A DNA stretch of 48,986 nucleotides from a bacterium (GCA_021824345.1 JAKAKW010000010.1:1-48986), one strand, 5' to 3'; positions 8,169 through 17,584 are shown, counted from the stretch's first letter. Notes: generated by a model from the sequence alone, not told the origin. Numbers and translations are program-made.

Positions 8169-8963
8169 ATGCGAATAATTTCCTGGAACGTAAACGGCAT
8201 ACGGGCGGTGCATAAAAAAGGATTGTTTTTGCCGTTTGTAAAAAAATACAAGCCGGATATTCTTTGCCTGCAGGAAACCAAAGCGGAGCAGAATCAGAGC
8301 CCGATTGACTTGCCTGATTACGAAGAGTATTGGAACTCGGCCGAGCGCAAAGGATACAGCGGGACAGCCATCTTCACCCGCGTGAAACCTAAAAAAATCA
8401 TGCTCGGTTTGCCGGAGGGGATAGAGAAAAAATACGATCTGGCTGATGATTATGGAGATCCGAACAAGGAGGGCAGGGTAATCGCTGCAGAATATGAAAA
8501 ATTTTTTGTGGTTTCCGTTTATACGCCAAACGCCAAAGATGATCTTTCTCGCCTTCCTCTTCGCCATAAGCAATGGGATCCGGCCTTTCTCGAATATATG
8601 AGATCACTGGACAAGAAAAAACCGGTAATATTTTGCGGGGATTTGAATGTCGCCCATACTCCGGACGATCTTGCTCATCCTAAAGCAAATGAAGGGAAGA
8701 AAGGTTTCACGAAGGAAGAGCGCGAAGGAATTGACAGAATTATCTCGGCCGGTTTCACGGATACGTTTCGCCTGTTTACAAAAGGCAACGGACACTACAG
8801 CTGGTGGAGCCATTTCGCCAACTCCCGCGCCCGGAACGTCGGCTGGCGCATAGACTACATTTTTGCGAGCATACGTTTGTCAAAAAAAGTGAAACAGGCG
8901 AAAATTTTGCCGGAAGTAATGGGCTCCGACCATTGCCCGGTGATGATTGAGATTTCGGAATAA
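8169..8963 (+). CDS. xth: Exodeoxyribonuclease III
   Basis: MRIISWNVNGIRAVHKKG..PDILCLQETKA, VFCGDLNVAH, GSDHCPVMIEI; start chosen downstream of E2. Confidence 0.95.
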   Translation: MRIISWNVNGIRAVHKKGLFLPFVKKYKPDILCLQETKAEQNQSPIDLPDYEEYWNSAERKGYSGTAIFTRVKPKKIMLGLPEGIEKKYDLADDYGDPNKEGRVIAAEYEKFFVVSVYTPNAKDDLSRLPLRHKQWDPAFLEYMRSLDKKKPVIFCGDLNVAHTPDDLAHPKANEGKKGFTKEEREGIDRIISAGFTDTFRLFTKGNGHYSWWSHFANSRARNVGWRIDYIFASIRLSKKVKQAKILPEVMGSDHCPVMIEISE

Positions 8964-8990
8964 AATGATAGAATAGCGAAGCGAAAGCAT

Positions 8991-9072
8991 GCCGCGGTGG
9001 TGAAATTGGTAGACACGTACGCTTCAGGTGCGTATGGAGCAATCCATGGGAGTTCGAGTCTCCCCCGCGGCA
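8991..9072 (+). tRNA. tRNA-Leu (CAG)
   Basis: Acceptor GCCGCGG/CCGCGGC, anticodon stem-loop TACGC-TTCAGGT-GCGTA, T-loop GTTCGAGTC. Confidence 0.95.
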
Positions 9073-9078
9073 CAAGGT

Positions 9079-9558
9079 CTACCCGTTTATTTTTACATTC
9101 AGTGAAATATCGGATTTTTTCTCTAAGGATCCATCGGGTCTTTTTTCTGATATCTTGTATGTGTAGACACCCGGTTTCGTTGCCGCAAAGACGTTTAAGG
9201 TAATTATGATTCGCAATCTACTTTTCCCGGTTTCAAATTTTATCTGATTTTCACTTGGGATCAATACTTTGTTTTCGGAGTCAATTATTTCAATAACTAG
9301 GGTTGAAATAAATTCATCCTCTGTCTCAGAAATATTCCTCTCAAGTAAAACAACAAGCGAATGTTCGAAGGGAACTAAAATCTTGTCCTGGGAATGACCG
9401 GTTTCTTGCCCGGGTAGCGCAGAACTTTGGGTTTTATTGATGGAAACTTCCTCAAGAACATTAAATATGCTCAATTGATTAGTTTGTTGATCCACAGAAG
9501 CGTTTTTGCATATTATTGACCAGAGCGCTTTAAAATGATTTTTTGTTTTCTTGTCCAT
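9079..9558 (-). CDS. Hypothetical protein, DUF6941-like
   Basis: [35 protein letters not shown] pattern; family name is a guess. Confidence 0.4.
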   Translation of the reverse strand: MDKKTKNHFKALWSIICKNASVDQQTNQLSIFNVLEEVSINKTQSSALPGQETGHSQDKILVPFEHSLVVLLERNISETEDEFISTLVIEIIDSENKVLIPSENQIKFETGKSRLRIIITLNVFAATKPGVYTYKISEKRPDGSLEKKSDISLNVKING

Positions 9559-9563
9559 AATAA

Positions 9564-9947
9564 TTATTTATGCGTTAAGACACTAAACCGGGAAGAGGAT
9601 GAATCAGACTTGCTAACTGTGCAATATGGTGAGAGCATTTCCCTATCGTTAATTATCTCCAATCTCTCAGTTCCTTCCCTATTTTCCATAAAACCGAATT
9701 TTGGAAAAAGAAAATCGGTTTTAATCGCTTTGGCAATCTTATAAAGAAATTCAATGCTTGCGATCATTTTTCCATTTTCTGCTCTTGCCACACTCGGCTG
9801 CTGAGTCCCAATTTTTTCAGCAAGCTCCGCTTGAGACAAACCTGAGTGAATTCTGGCAGCGGTAATAAGTCCTCCTACCTTTATAGCAATTATTTCCTTA
9901 TCAGATAAATTGACACTATTCTCTTTAAAGTATTTCTTGAAGTCCAT
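9564..9947 (-). CDS. XRE-family HTH regulator, probable HigA-like antitoxin
   Basis: GLITAARIHSGLSQAELAEKIGTQQPSVARAENGKMIASIEFLYKIAKAI; overlaps the upstream toxin-like ORF. Confidence 0.85.
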   Translation of the reverse strand: MDFKKYFKENSVNLSDKEIIAIKVGGLITAARIHSGLSQAELAEKIGTQQPSVARAENGKMIASIEFLYKIAKAIKTDFLFPKFGFMENREGTERLEIINDREMLSPYCTVSKSDSSSSRFSVLTHK

Positions 9948-10338
9948 TTTGGTTATTTAAATAATTAATAAATTCCGCTACTCGCCCCCGTGCCGCATCC
10001 CTATGCCTATTTTTTATGCATTGTTCCTTCTTTTTGAAAGCGTATAAAGCATAAAAAGTGTGAAATCCGTCTTCTCTGATTAAGCAACCTAAAAACCTTA
10101 TCTCATTTTTCCGGTAAAGATGAAATTTTAATTCCCACATATTCCTTTCACTCTTTACCTTCTCTAGATCACCTAGAGCTTGTACGCGGGTTATTGCCTC
10201 TTGGACATATTTTTTCATTTTTTCTTCTAATGAAGCGAAAAGAAATTTATCCTTCCTGTTCATTGTTTTCAATAAGTCTCTTTCTACCCGGCAAATTCTA
10301 TCTTCGGTAATCCAAAGGTCTATTGACCACTTTTCCAT
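9925..10338 (-). CDS. RelE/HigB-like (Gp49/DUF891-type) toxin
   Basis: MWELKFHLYRKNEIRFLGCLIREDGFHTFYALYAFKKKEQCIKNRHRDAARGRVAEFI, operonic with the XRE antitoxin. Confidence 0.75.
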   Translation of the reverse strand: MEKWSIDLWITEDRICRVERDLLKTMNRKDKFLFASLEEKMKKYVQEAITRVQALGDLEKVKSERNMWELKFHLYRKNEIRFLGCLIREDGFHTFYALYAFKKKEQCIKNRHRDAARGRVAEFINYLNNQNGLQEIL

Positions 10339-10418
10339 TTGATATTTTCGACCTTAATAATAACATATAAGGTATATATACCAAATCCGTTATATAAATG
10401 CAATATTGACTACAAAGT

Positions 10419-11222
10419 CTAGGTATGATGTAAAAAAATTCGAATAATCCGAGTTTTTTCCAAAAACCATTTGGCGGAAAGTTTTTTTACGTTGGCGGTG
10501 ATGTCGGTCACTAAAATTTTTGCGGTGCTCTTTTGGGAAAGCTTGCCGGATATTTGGGAGTGCAGACGAAGATATTCTTTCAATTTCCGCGGGACTATCT
10601 CGTCTTGGGAAATTATTTTCACTTTCTTGCCGGCGATCCGGCGTATTTGCGATTTAAAAAAAGGATAATGGGTGCATCCGAGCACTATCGCTTCCGGTTT
10701 TTTGGCAAGGAGCGGTTTCAAGTATTTGCCGATAAATTTTTCCGCCAGTTTTTTTTCTCCTTCCTCGGCCAAAGGCACCAGCATCGGAGCGGGGTTTTGA
10801 AAAACTTCCGCTTTTCGGTTTTTCTTCAAAATTTCTCTGGAAAAACTGCCGGAAGCCACGGTGCCGGCGGTGGCCAATACTCCGATCCGCGAGTATTTTG
10901 CCGCCTCTTCGGCGGCGGGAATGAGAACGCCCAAAATTTTCCGGCCTGGAAAATTTTGGGCCAGGTATTCCTTCTGCAATTTTCGCAATGCTCTGGCAGA
11001 AGCGGTATTGCAGGCCACGATTACGACGGCGCAATTTTCTTTCCGGAATAGATAGTCCACGCATTCTCGGGCAAATTCATATACCGCATCATGGGAACGG
11101 TTCCCGTATGGCACTCTTTTGGTATCGCCCAAATACGCGTAGTCATATTTAGGCATTTCCCGGCGTATGGCTTTGGCTATAATCAGTCCGCCCAGCCCCG
11201 AATCAAAAATTCCTATCTTCAT
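10419..11222 (-). CDS. murI: Glutamate racemase
   Basis: MKIGIFDSGLGGLIIAKAI..YLGDTKRVPYG..VIVACNTASA..VLGCTHYPFF. Confidence 0.96.
   Translation of the reverse strand: MKIGIFDSGLGGLIIAKAIRREMPKYDYAYLGDTKRVPYGNRSHDAVYEFARECVDYLFRKENCAVVIVACNTASARALRKLQKEYLAQNFPGRKILGVLIPAAEEAAKYSRIGVLATAGTVASGSFSREILKKNRKAEVFQNPAPMLVPLAEEGEKKLAEKFIGKYLKPLLAKKPEAIVLGCTHYPFFKSQIRRIAGKKVKIISQDEIVPRKLKEYLRLHSQISGKLSQKSTAKILVTDITANVKKLSAKWFLEKTRIIRIFLHHT
10929..10961. repeat. Perfect inverted repeat inside murI (14-bp arms, 5-nt loop)
   Basis: GCCCAAAATTTTCC-ggcct-GGAAAATTTTGGGC. Confidence 0.9.
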
Positions 11223-11400
11223 GAGTTTAATATTAGCACACCTTGCAAATCGCCTTATCGTTTTTATTAAAAAACTTGACATTATCTTTACACAGTTATA
11301 CTATTAATAGTGTAATTAATTTCTACCTGCCCGGCAGTTCAGATCGGATACTCACGCATAATGGGCCCTCCCGAGTCCAAATAAATCGGGACAAAGAGCT

Positions 11401-11709
11401 ATGCATAAACGTATCGAGTGCGGAATGGCCGGAAAATCAATAAGGTTTGATTATCTTTTATGGGTCAAAAAACTGGCTGACCGCTACGGCCTTTCCGGCA
11501 TCGCTTTCATTAAGGAAGACGGAAGCATAAAAGTGGTGGCGGAAGGAGAAGAAAAACCGCTTTATAAGTTTGCTTGCAAGCTTAACAAAGGGCACCTATG
11601 GCATGATATCGAGAATTTTTACATTGACTGGTCGGATGCCAGCGGAGAATTCCCGGATTTCCGGGTAGTGGAAGGAGAGGAAGCGGAAAAATTTGAAGAC
11701 ATGATGTAA
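11401..11709 (+). CDS. Acylphosphatase-like protein, catalytic residues apparently degenerate
   Basis: LADRYGLSGIAFIKEDGSIKVVAEGEEKPLYKFACKLNKGHLWHDIENFYIDWSDASGEFPDFRV follows the acylphosphatase pattern. Confidence 0.6.
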   Translation: MHKRIECGMAGKSIRFDYLLWVKKLADRYGLSGIAFIKEDGSIKVVAEGEEKPLYKFACKLNKGHLWHDIENFYIDWSDASGEFPDFRVVEGEEAEKFEDMM

Positions 11710-11739
11710 AAAGGGAAACACTGGAGTTTCCTTTTTTTA
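11707..11739 (+). terminator. Intrinsic terminator
   Basis: GGAAAC-ACTGGA-GTTTCC followed by a T-tract. Confidence 0.7.
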
Positions 11740-11756
11740 TTTCCTAAAATATAACT

Positions 11757-13433
11757 GTGCAAAAAACCTGCCAAAACTGCGGAAAAAATTTTGAAATCCC
11801 GAAAAAGGATCAGGACTTTTACGAACGGGTAAGCTCCCCCGCCCCGAATTACTGCCCCGATTGCCGAATGCAGAGGCGCCTATCTTTCCGCAACGAGCGC
11901 ACCTTGTACAAAAGGCCTTGCAGTATGTGCAAAAAATCGATTGTTTCCCTGTATCCTGAGAACACAGAGTTTCCGGTATACTGCCACGACTGCTGGTGGA
12001 GCGACAAATGGGACGGCCGGGATTCCGCCTTGGACTATGACTCGTCCAAGCCGTTTTTTGATCAATTCGCGGAACTCATTAAAAAAGTGCCTCGCCTGGC
12101 CCTGAATGTGATCACTAGCACAAACAGCGAATACACCAACAATTCCGGAGACAACAAGAACTGCTATTTGATTTTCGCAGCTGAACAAAACGAAGATTGC
12201 ATGTACGGCCGGCTTATACAGCATTGCAAAGGTTCCGTAGACTGCGCTTTCCTATATGATTCCGAATTGTGCTACGAGTGTCTGGACTGCCGGGGACTTT
12301 ACAATTCCATGTACTGCGAACGATGCCAGTCCAGCACGGATCTATGCTTCTGTTTTGACATGCGAGACTCCAACAACTGCCTTTTCTGCTCGGGCGGACG
12401 GCATATGGCCAATTCCGTCTTTAACAAAAAAGTTTCCAAGGAGGAATTTCTGGAAAAGAAAAGGGAAATCTTTTCTTCACATGAGAAGCTTGAAGAAGCG
12501 AAGAAAAAGTTCAAAGAGCTGAAAGGCAAGTCTTTGGTAAAATACGCTTATGCCACAAAGTGCAATGACGCTACCGGCGATTACATGTTTAACTGCCATG
12601 AGGCAAGACGGCTATTTGACGCTTCAAATGCAAAGGCATGCGCGTATTTGGCGGACGCTGAAGATCCTATAGATACTTATGACGGGAATAATATATATTA
12701 CAAACCGGAACTCTGCTATGACTTAATGGGCATATTGCAATGTTACAGCGTTAAACATTCTTCCTACGTTTTTTACTGCAATAATATTGAATATTGCGAC
12801 AGCTCCTACAACCTCGCGAACTGTTTCGGTTGCAACGGACTGAAAAAGGGAGAATATATGATTCTAAACAAACAATACGGAAAGGAAGAATATGAAAAAA
12901 TAAAATCAGAAATAGTGGAAAGCATGAAAAAGGAAAAAACATATGGAGATTTCTTCCCTCCCCGCTTAAGCCCGTTCGGTTACAATGAAACCTTGGCCAA
13001 AGAATACTTCCCGATGGAAGAAAAAGAAGCTGAAGAGAAAAAATTCAACTGGCAGAAGAACGCGACGGGTACCTACGGCAAGGAGACGATAAAAGAAATT
13101 CCGAAAACTATTGAAGAAGTGGGAGAAAATGCGCTGAAGGAAGTATTTGCCTGCGAAGAATGCAAGAAGAACTTCCGTCTGACAAAATCCGAGCTTGATT
13201 TCTACAAGCGCATGGGCATTCCCCTTCCGCACAAAGACTTTGAGTGCCGGCACCATGAACGGATGTCGGAGCGCAATCCCCGCAAGCTTTGGCATCGACA
13301 GTGCATGTGCGACAAAACCGGCCACCCGGGACACTCCGGCAGAAAATGCGGAAACGAATTTGAAACCAGCTACTCCCTCGACCGTCCGGAAACGGTCTAC
13401 TGTGAAGAATGCTATCAGCAAGAGGTATCGTAA
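11757..13433 (+). CDS. Large cysteine-rich multi-zinc-ribbon-like protein
   Basis: GTG start; many CxxC motifs (CQNCGKNFEIP, CPDCRMQRR, CSMCKK, CHDCWW, CYECLDCRG, CERC, CNNIEYC, CEECKKNF, CEECYQ). Confidence 0.75.
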   Translation: MQKTCQNCGKNFEIPKKDQDFYERVSSPAPNYCPDCRMQRRLSFRNERTLYKRPCSMCKKSIVSLYPENTEFPVYCHDCWWSDKWDGRDSALDYDSSKPFFDQFAELIKKVPRLALNVITSTNSEYTNNSGDNKNCYLIFAAEQNEDCMYGRLIQHCKGSVDCAFLYDSELCYECLDCRGLYNSMYCERCQSSTDLCFCFDMRDSNNCLFCSGGRHMANSVFNKKVSKEEFLEKKREIFSSHEKLEEAKKKFKELKGKSLVKYAYATKCNDATGDYMFNCHEARRLFDASNAKACAYLADAEDPIDTYDGNNIYYKPELCYDLMGILQCYSVKHSSYVFYCNNIEYCDSSYNLANCFGCNGLKKGEYMILNKQYGKEEYEKIKSEIVESMKKEKTYGDFFPPRLSPFGYNETLAKEYFPMEEKEAEEKKFNWQKNATGTYGKETIKEIPKTIEEVGENALKEVFACEECKKNFRLTKSELDFYKRMGIPLPHKDFECRHHERMSERNPRKLWHRQCMCDKTGHPGHSGRKCGNEFETSYSLDRPETVYCEECYQQEVS

Positions 13434-13486
13434 GATTTATTAATTACACCACACAAATAATTTCCGACGTGGCAGGTCGAAATTTT

Positions 13487-14920
13487 CTATTTTCGTCCTT
13501 CGTTTAGGTTTTTAGCTTCTTCTACTTCGGAAAAAAGCGCCGAATCCACCCAGCCGAACCCGTTCCATCTGGAATATACTGAGTGGGCAACATAGTTGTA
13601 TTCCTGCCTAGCTTTTCCAGGTTTTCTCACCTTCACGACAGGAGAATTCTCGGTTTCAGTAAGATTATGAATTATTGTCCTTTCACTTTTCCCTGATAGT
13701 TTCGCAGCATCTTTCACAAATTCCAGAAAAACAGACTCCGGGCACGCACCGTCTAGCCTTGTGCGCGCAGTGACAAATTTGACTACATTATAAGTATAAT
13801 GGTCCATCTTTCCCGTCTCGTTTTTGTTGTCGGGCGCAACCAATTGAATTTCAAATTGTCTGGCGGACTGAGCCAAAGTTATGAATTTCCCATCTTTCTC
13901 CACGGGCTGAAGAATGCCTTTTATCAAAAGCGCCTCAAAGTCTCCCATAGAAGTGGGGTTTGAATCTCCCTCCTCCATCATAAATTCATTTTTTGAAAGA
14001 ACCTCTGATAGATATTCCCCAAGTTTCGCCTTTTGTTCTTCCGATAAGAATGATTTATTTTCAACCGTAATAAAACCGGCTTTCATGGAACCGGTAAGCC
14101 ACTTGGCAAGGATTGGCGCAAGTTCTACCGCCTTGTCTCTGTCTATTGTAATTCTGGAAGCAATACCATCTTTCAAGGCAGTGGCTGCGTTAGCTTCCAC
14201 TCTGGTAATATAACGAAGCATCGCCCTTTCCAAATCTTTTCCTCTTGAGGCGATTGATCCTCTCAGCCCGCCATGAGAAGCAGCGTAGAATTTTTTGCCC
14301 TCGGAATCCTCCTTGGTAAGCACAAGTGGAGTATCTTCCTTTTTGCGAACGACGGAAACAGGCGCTACCATGCTATTCTCAAACACCGCAGTAGCTTCCT
14401 TCAGAACTTCAGCATCATTTTTCAATGTTTCGTAGGCCACTATGGTCGCTTTTACCAAACGGCAGTATAGCAATGACCTGCTTAGCCCCTTCTGCCCGTT
14501 CACTAAAACAGTCTTTTTCATTAAATCAAAAATATCTTTCTTGGAAGTTATAGATGCAGGCCCTATATTAATTTCCTCGTCTTTATATTTAAGAGTATCT
14601 TTCAAAAAATTCTTGCCCTGTTGATATGCATAATCCAGTACTTTGTAAACATCTTTTGATTCCGGGGAATCTCCGTTTTTTAGAATCATTTCAGGATCAA
14701 TATCCAGCTCCCTGTTTATCCATTTCAAAAAATCTTCCTCAGCAGACCCTTCCCTCAGCCCCTGAAAATCAATTGCTGTCGGCCTTTTCTCCGGATCTAT
14801 ATCGTCAAACTGGCCCTTCAACAGGAAAAGCATCCAATCATACTTGCGCAAGGTGACTTCCATACCCTGTTCCGGAGGCAATATTCTTTTTTCTGGAATC
14901 GCTTCAAGCTTCATGCTCAT
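13487..14920 (-). CDS. Hypothetical protein, possible divergent RelA/SpoT-like nucleotidyltransferase
   Basis: GSIASRGKDLERAMLRYITRV..ALKDGIASRITID and QFEIQLVAPDNKNETGKMDHYTYNVVK loosely match synthetase motifs; tentative. Confidence 0.35.
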   Translation of the reverse strand: MSMKLEAIPEKRILPPEQGMEVTLRKYDWMLFLLKGQFDDIDPEKRPTAIDFQGLREGSAEEDFLKWINRELDIDPEMILKNGDSPESKDVYKVLDYAYQQGKNFLKDTLKYKDEEINIGPASITSKKDIFDLMKKTVLVNGQKGLSRSLLYCRLVKATIVAYETLKNDAEVLKEATAVFENSMVAPVSVVRKKEDTPLVLTKEDSEGKKFYAASHGGLRGSIASRGKDLERAMLRYITRVEANAATALKDGIASRITIDRDKAVELAPILAKWLTGSMKAGFITVENKSFLSEEQKAKLGEYLSEVLSKNEFMMEEGDSNPTSMGDFEALLIKGILQPVEKDGKFITLAQSARQFEIQLVAPDNKNETGKMDHYTYNVVKFVTARTRLDGACPESVFLEFVKDAAKLSGKSERTIIHNLTETENSPVVKVRKPGKARQEYNYVAHSVYSRWNGFGWVDSALFSEVEEAKNLNEGRK

Positions 14921-14999
14921 ACATTATTCCACGCAATTTATATTACGCAACTGTCTCCCCTGTATGAAAGCTATCCTGTTTTTGTGCTAAAATCTCGGC

Positions 15000-15590
15000 A
15001 TGGCGGATTACAAAACATACCTCGGCATTCTGTCCGTAGCCCTTCAGCTCATAAGTTATTCAATATACTTCACCGGAATTTGGAAAGGCAGGACCAAGCC
15101 CCATGCTTTCACTTGGATGGTATGGGGATTTATCAGCGTCATCGCTTTTACGGCTATTATCTCCGCCGGCGGAGGTGCCGGAGCGTGGGTACTTGGAATA
15201 AACGCCTTGCTCTGCTTGACCATTTCAGCCATAGGGTTTAAGCAAAAGAGAGTTACCTACGACCTGTATGACTGGCTGGCTCTGATTGGAGGTCTGCTAG
15301 GCGTGTTTTTATGGTGGCAGACAAAGGACCCGCTTTACGCCGTGATATTGGTGGCTCTTTCAGACTCAACTTCCGCCATACCTACTTTCCGTAAAGCATA
15401 TCGCCTGCCGTTTGAAGAAAACGCCCTGGCCTTCTCTATAGGAATCGTCAATTACCCGATAGCAATTCTGGCTTTGAGAACTTTGAATATAACCACATGG
15501 CTCTACCCCGCCACTATCGTGCTCGTTGATGCCATTATCGTGGCAATAATATTCTTCCGCAGAAGGCAACTGGGCAAAAAACCAATGTAA
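15000..15590 (+). CDS. Polytopic membrane protein, about 6 TM (PQ-loop-like)
   Basis: Repeated hydrophobic helices; AFTWMVWGFISVIAFTAI. Confidence 0.5.
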   Translation: MADYKTYLGILSVALQLISYSIYFTGIWKGRTKPHAFTWMVWGFISVIAFTAIISAGGGAGAWVLGINALLCLTISAIGFKQKRVTYDLYDWLALIGGLLGVFLWWQTKDPLYAVILVALSDSTSAIPTFRKAYRLPFEENALAFSIGIVNYPIAILALRTLNITTWLYPATIVLVDAIIVAIIFFRRRQLGKKPM

Positions 15591-15592
15591 AG

Positions 15593-15601
15593 TTATCCAC
15601 A
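15593..15601 (+). promoter_or_regulatory. Perfect-consensus DnaA box (TTATCCACA)
   Basis: Exact TTATCCACA in the gap between convergent genes. Confidence 0.5.
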
Positions 15602-15611
15602 CATCTTTAAC

Positions 15612-17105
15612 TTATTCTACGCCGTGCTTTTTGTGGAGCTGGGAGATTTCTTTTTCTTCCAGCTCTTCTTTTTTTTCTTTTCCTCTCTCCCCCATCGTTT
15701 CAAGCGCATCATCGGGAAGCATATCCAAGGATTTTACAAGGGCGGAAAGATGTTCAACAGTATTTTTACTAGGATCGTCCAGCACCTCCTCCAAGAGCGC
15801 GTGCAAGATCCAGCCCATGCGCGGACCCGGCTTAACGCCGAGTTCTTTCATCATGAAATTGCCGTCAATTTTTAATTGGCCGACGGAAATGGGATCGCGC
15901 AGAGCTTCCTCAATCATGGCGAAGTACTTGCGAAGACGGTAAGGGGTTTCCTTTTTCTTCATTCCTACCCTGTCTGCTTCCCGTACATTCATAAGCGTCC
16001 AAATATTTTCTTTTCCAACCTTGGTTATAATCCGACGAACGGCAGAAAGGGTAATTTTTTCCGTATCGGAGAAAAACATATGGTTTCGCACCAGTTTTTC
16101 CACCAGTTCAATGTCTTTTCGGGGGAATTTCAGACGTTCCATTATTTTCTTTGCCATTCTGGCGCCGATAACTTCGTGCCCATAGAAAGTATATTTCCCT
16201 TTTCCATTGCCTTTTGTACTATCAAACCGTCTGGACCTGGGTTTGCCAATATCGTGAAACAGGGCCGCCATTCTGATCTCAAAAGGTAGACCTTTGTCCG
16301 CGGAATGCTGGACGGCATGAAGCAAATGGTTCCACACGTCGTATATATGCTCCCCTAATTGTTCACAACCCACTCCCTCCTCAAGTTCCGGAATGATATT
16401 TTTCAGCAATCCGGACTTATGTAACATCGTTATCCCTACAGCAGGGAAAGGCGACATCATTATCTTTACAAACTCATCACGGATCCTTTCGGCTGATATT
16501 TTCTTTATTAAATCGGCGTTTTTAATAATACTTTCCATGGTTTCATGCGAAACAGTGAAGCCAAGCTGTACAGAAAAACGCACCGCTCGCAGCATTCTTA
16601 ACGCATCTTCCTTGAATCTTTCGTCCGGCTTCCCTACTGTCCTTATTGTCTTTTTCTCAATGTCCTTTATACCATCAAACATGTCCGTTAGATGTCCTTT
16701 TGAATCTAAAGCCAAAGCATTCATGGTAAAATCCCTGCGTCTCAAATCGTCCTCGAGTTTGTCGCTGAATTTGACTTCGTCCGGATGGCGAAAATCGCTG
16801 TATTTTGCTTCTATCCGATAAGGAGTGATTTCAATTTGCCGGAGAGTTTCATCTTTGACATTTTCATTTATTACAAGTACGGTGCCGAAGTCATTTTCGT
16901 ATACAGTTTTCTCAAACAGGGGCATTATTTCCTCCGGCTTTGCGTTGGTGGCAATATCCCAATCTTTAGGCTTATTTTCTAAGACCAAATCCCTAACACA
17001 TCCTCCGACCATGTATGCCTCAAAACCCGCTTTTTCAAGCTTATTTATTTCATTCAGCACCCCTTTGGGAACTTTCTTTATCAGATCTTTATATTCCTTT
17101 GGCAT
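15612..17105 (-). CDS. cca: CCA tRNA nucleotidyltransferase / poly(A) polymerase family with HD domain
   Basis: FEAYMVGGCVRDLVLENKPKDWDIATNAKPEEI, RRDFTMNALALD, ALFHDIGKPRS; start MPKEYKDL chosen downstream of the tRNA. Confidence 0.93.
   Translation of the reverse strand: MPKEYKDLIKKVPKGVLNEINKLEKAGFEAYMVGGCVRDLVLENKPKDWDIATNAKPEEIMPLFEKTVYENDFGTVLVINENVKDETLRQIEITPYRIEAKYSDFRHPDEVKFSDKLEDDLRRRDFTMNALALDSKGHLTDMFDGIKDIEKKTIRTVGKPDERFKEDALRMLRAVRFSVQLGFTVSHETMESIIKNADLIKKISAERIRDEFVKIMMSPFPAVGITMLHKSGLLKNIIPELEEGVGCEQLGEHIYDVWNHLLHAVQHSADKGLPFEIRMAALFHDIGKPRSRRFDSTKGNGKGKYTFYGHEVIGARMAKKIMERLKFPRKDIELVEKLVRNHMFFSDTEKITLSAVRRIITKVGKENIWTLMNVREADRVGMKKKETPYRLRKYFAMIEEALRDPISVGQLKIDGNFMMKELGVKPGPRMGWILHALLEEVLDDPSKNTVEHLSALVKSLDMLPDDALETMGERGKEKKEELEEKEISQLHKKHGVE
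16540..16553. promoter_or_regulatory. parS-like site 1 (GTTTCATGCGAAAC)
   Basis: GTTTC-4-GAAAC palindrome, similar to consensus parS TGTTTCACGTGAAACA. Confidence 0.5.
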
Positions 17106-17116
17106 AATATCTTTTG

Positions 17117-17188
17117 TGCACCCGGAGGGATTCGAACCCCCACTAACGGTTCCGAAGACCGTTGTGATATCCATTTCACTACGGGTGC
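17117..17188 (-). tRNA. tRNA-Arg (TCG)
   Basis: Acceptor GCACCCG/CGGGTGC; anticodon stem-loop ACGGT-CTTCGGA-ACCGT; T-arm GGTTCGAATCC. Confidence 0.93.
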
Positions 17189-17297
17189 CTGTTAATTTGT
17201 AATGCAAATAGTATACACTTTTTGCGGGCAAGATTGCACTTCGAGATCGGATCAATTATAATATTCGCGGGAAAGTTTCTTGATTTGACATCCGTTT

Positions 17298-17368
17298 GCG
17301 GTCATGGTTTAGTGGTAGAACACGTCCTTGCCAAGGATGAGACGGGAGTCCGATTCTCCCTGGCCGCA
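17298..17368 (+). tRNA. tRNA-Gly (GCC)
   Basis: Acceptor GCGGTCA/TGGCCGC; anticodon region TCCTTGCCAAGGA. Confidence 0.94.
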
Positions 17369-17457
17369 CAGAGATTTTTAAAGTCCATAATCGACATTTT
17401 TTATGTCCTTTATGCGGCTTTTTAATGTCTTTAACTATTAAGTCTTTATTCACAATC

Positions 17458-17466
17458 TGTGGATAA
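17458..17466 (-). promoter_or_regulatory. Perfect-consensus DnaA box (minus strand TTATCCACA)
   Basis: Plus strand TGTGGATAA in the AT-rich gap upstream of yraN. Confidence 0.5.
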
Positions 17467-17584
17467 CTATGTGAGTATTGTTTATAAAGGACGTCTTTTA
17501 TGATGTCTTTTTGAAGTGACTTTTATAAGAAATAGCTTGACAAATAAGAATATTTTTGTAAAAGTCATTAAAAATCCTTATTTA

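Noticed and set aside
17105-17255. N-terminal extension of the CCA enzyme in the ORF track
   Set aside because: The extension reads through tRNA-Arg; the real start is MPKEYKDL at 17105.
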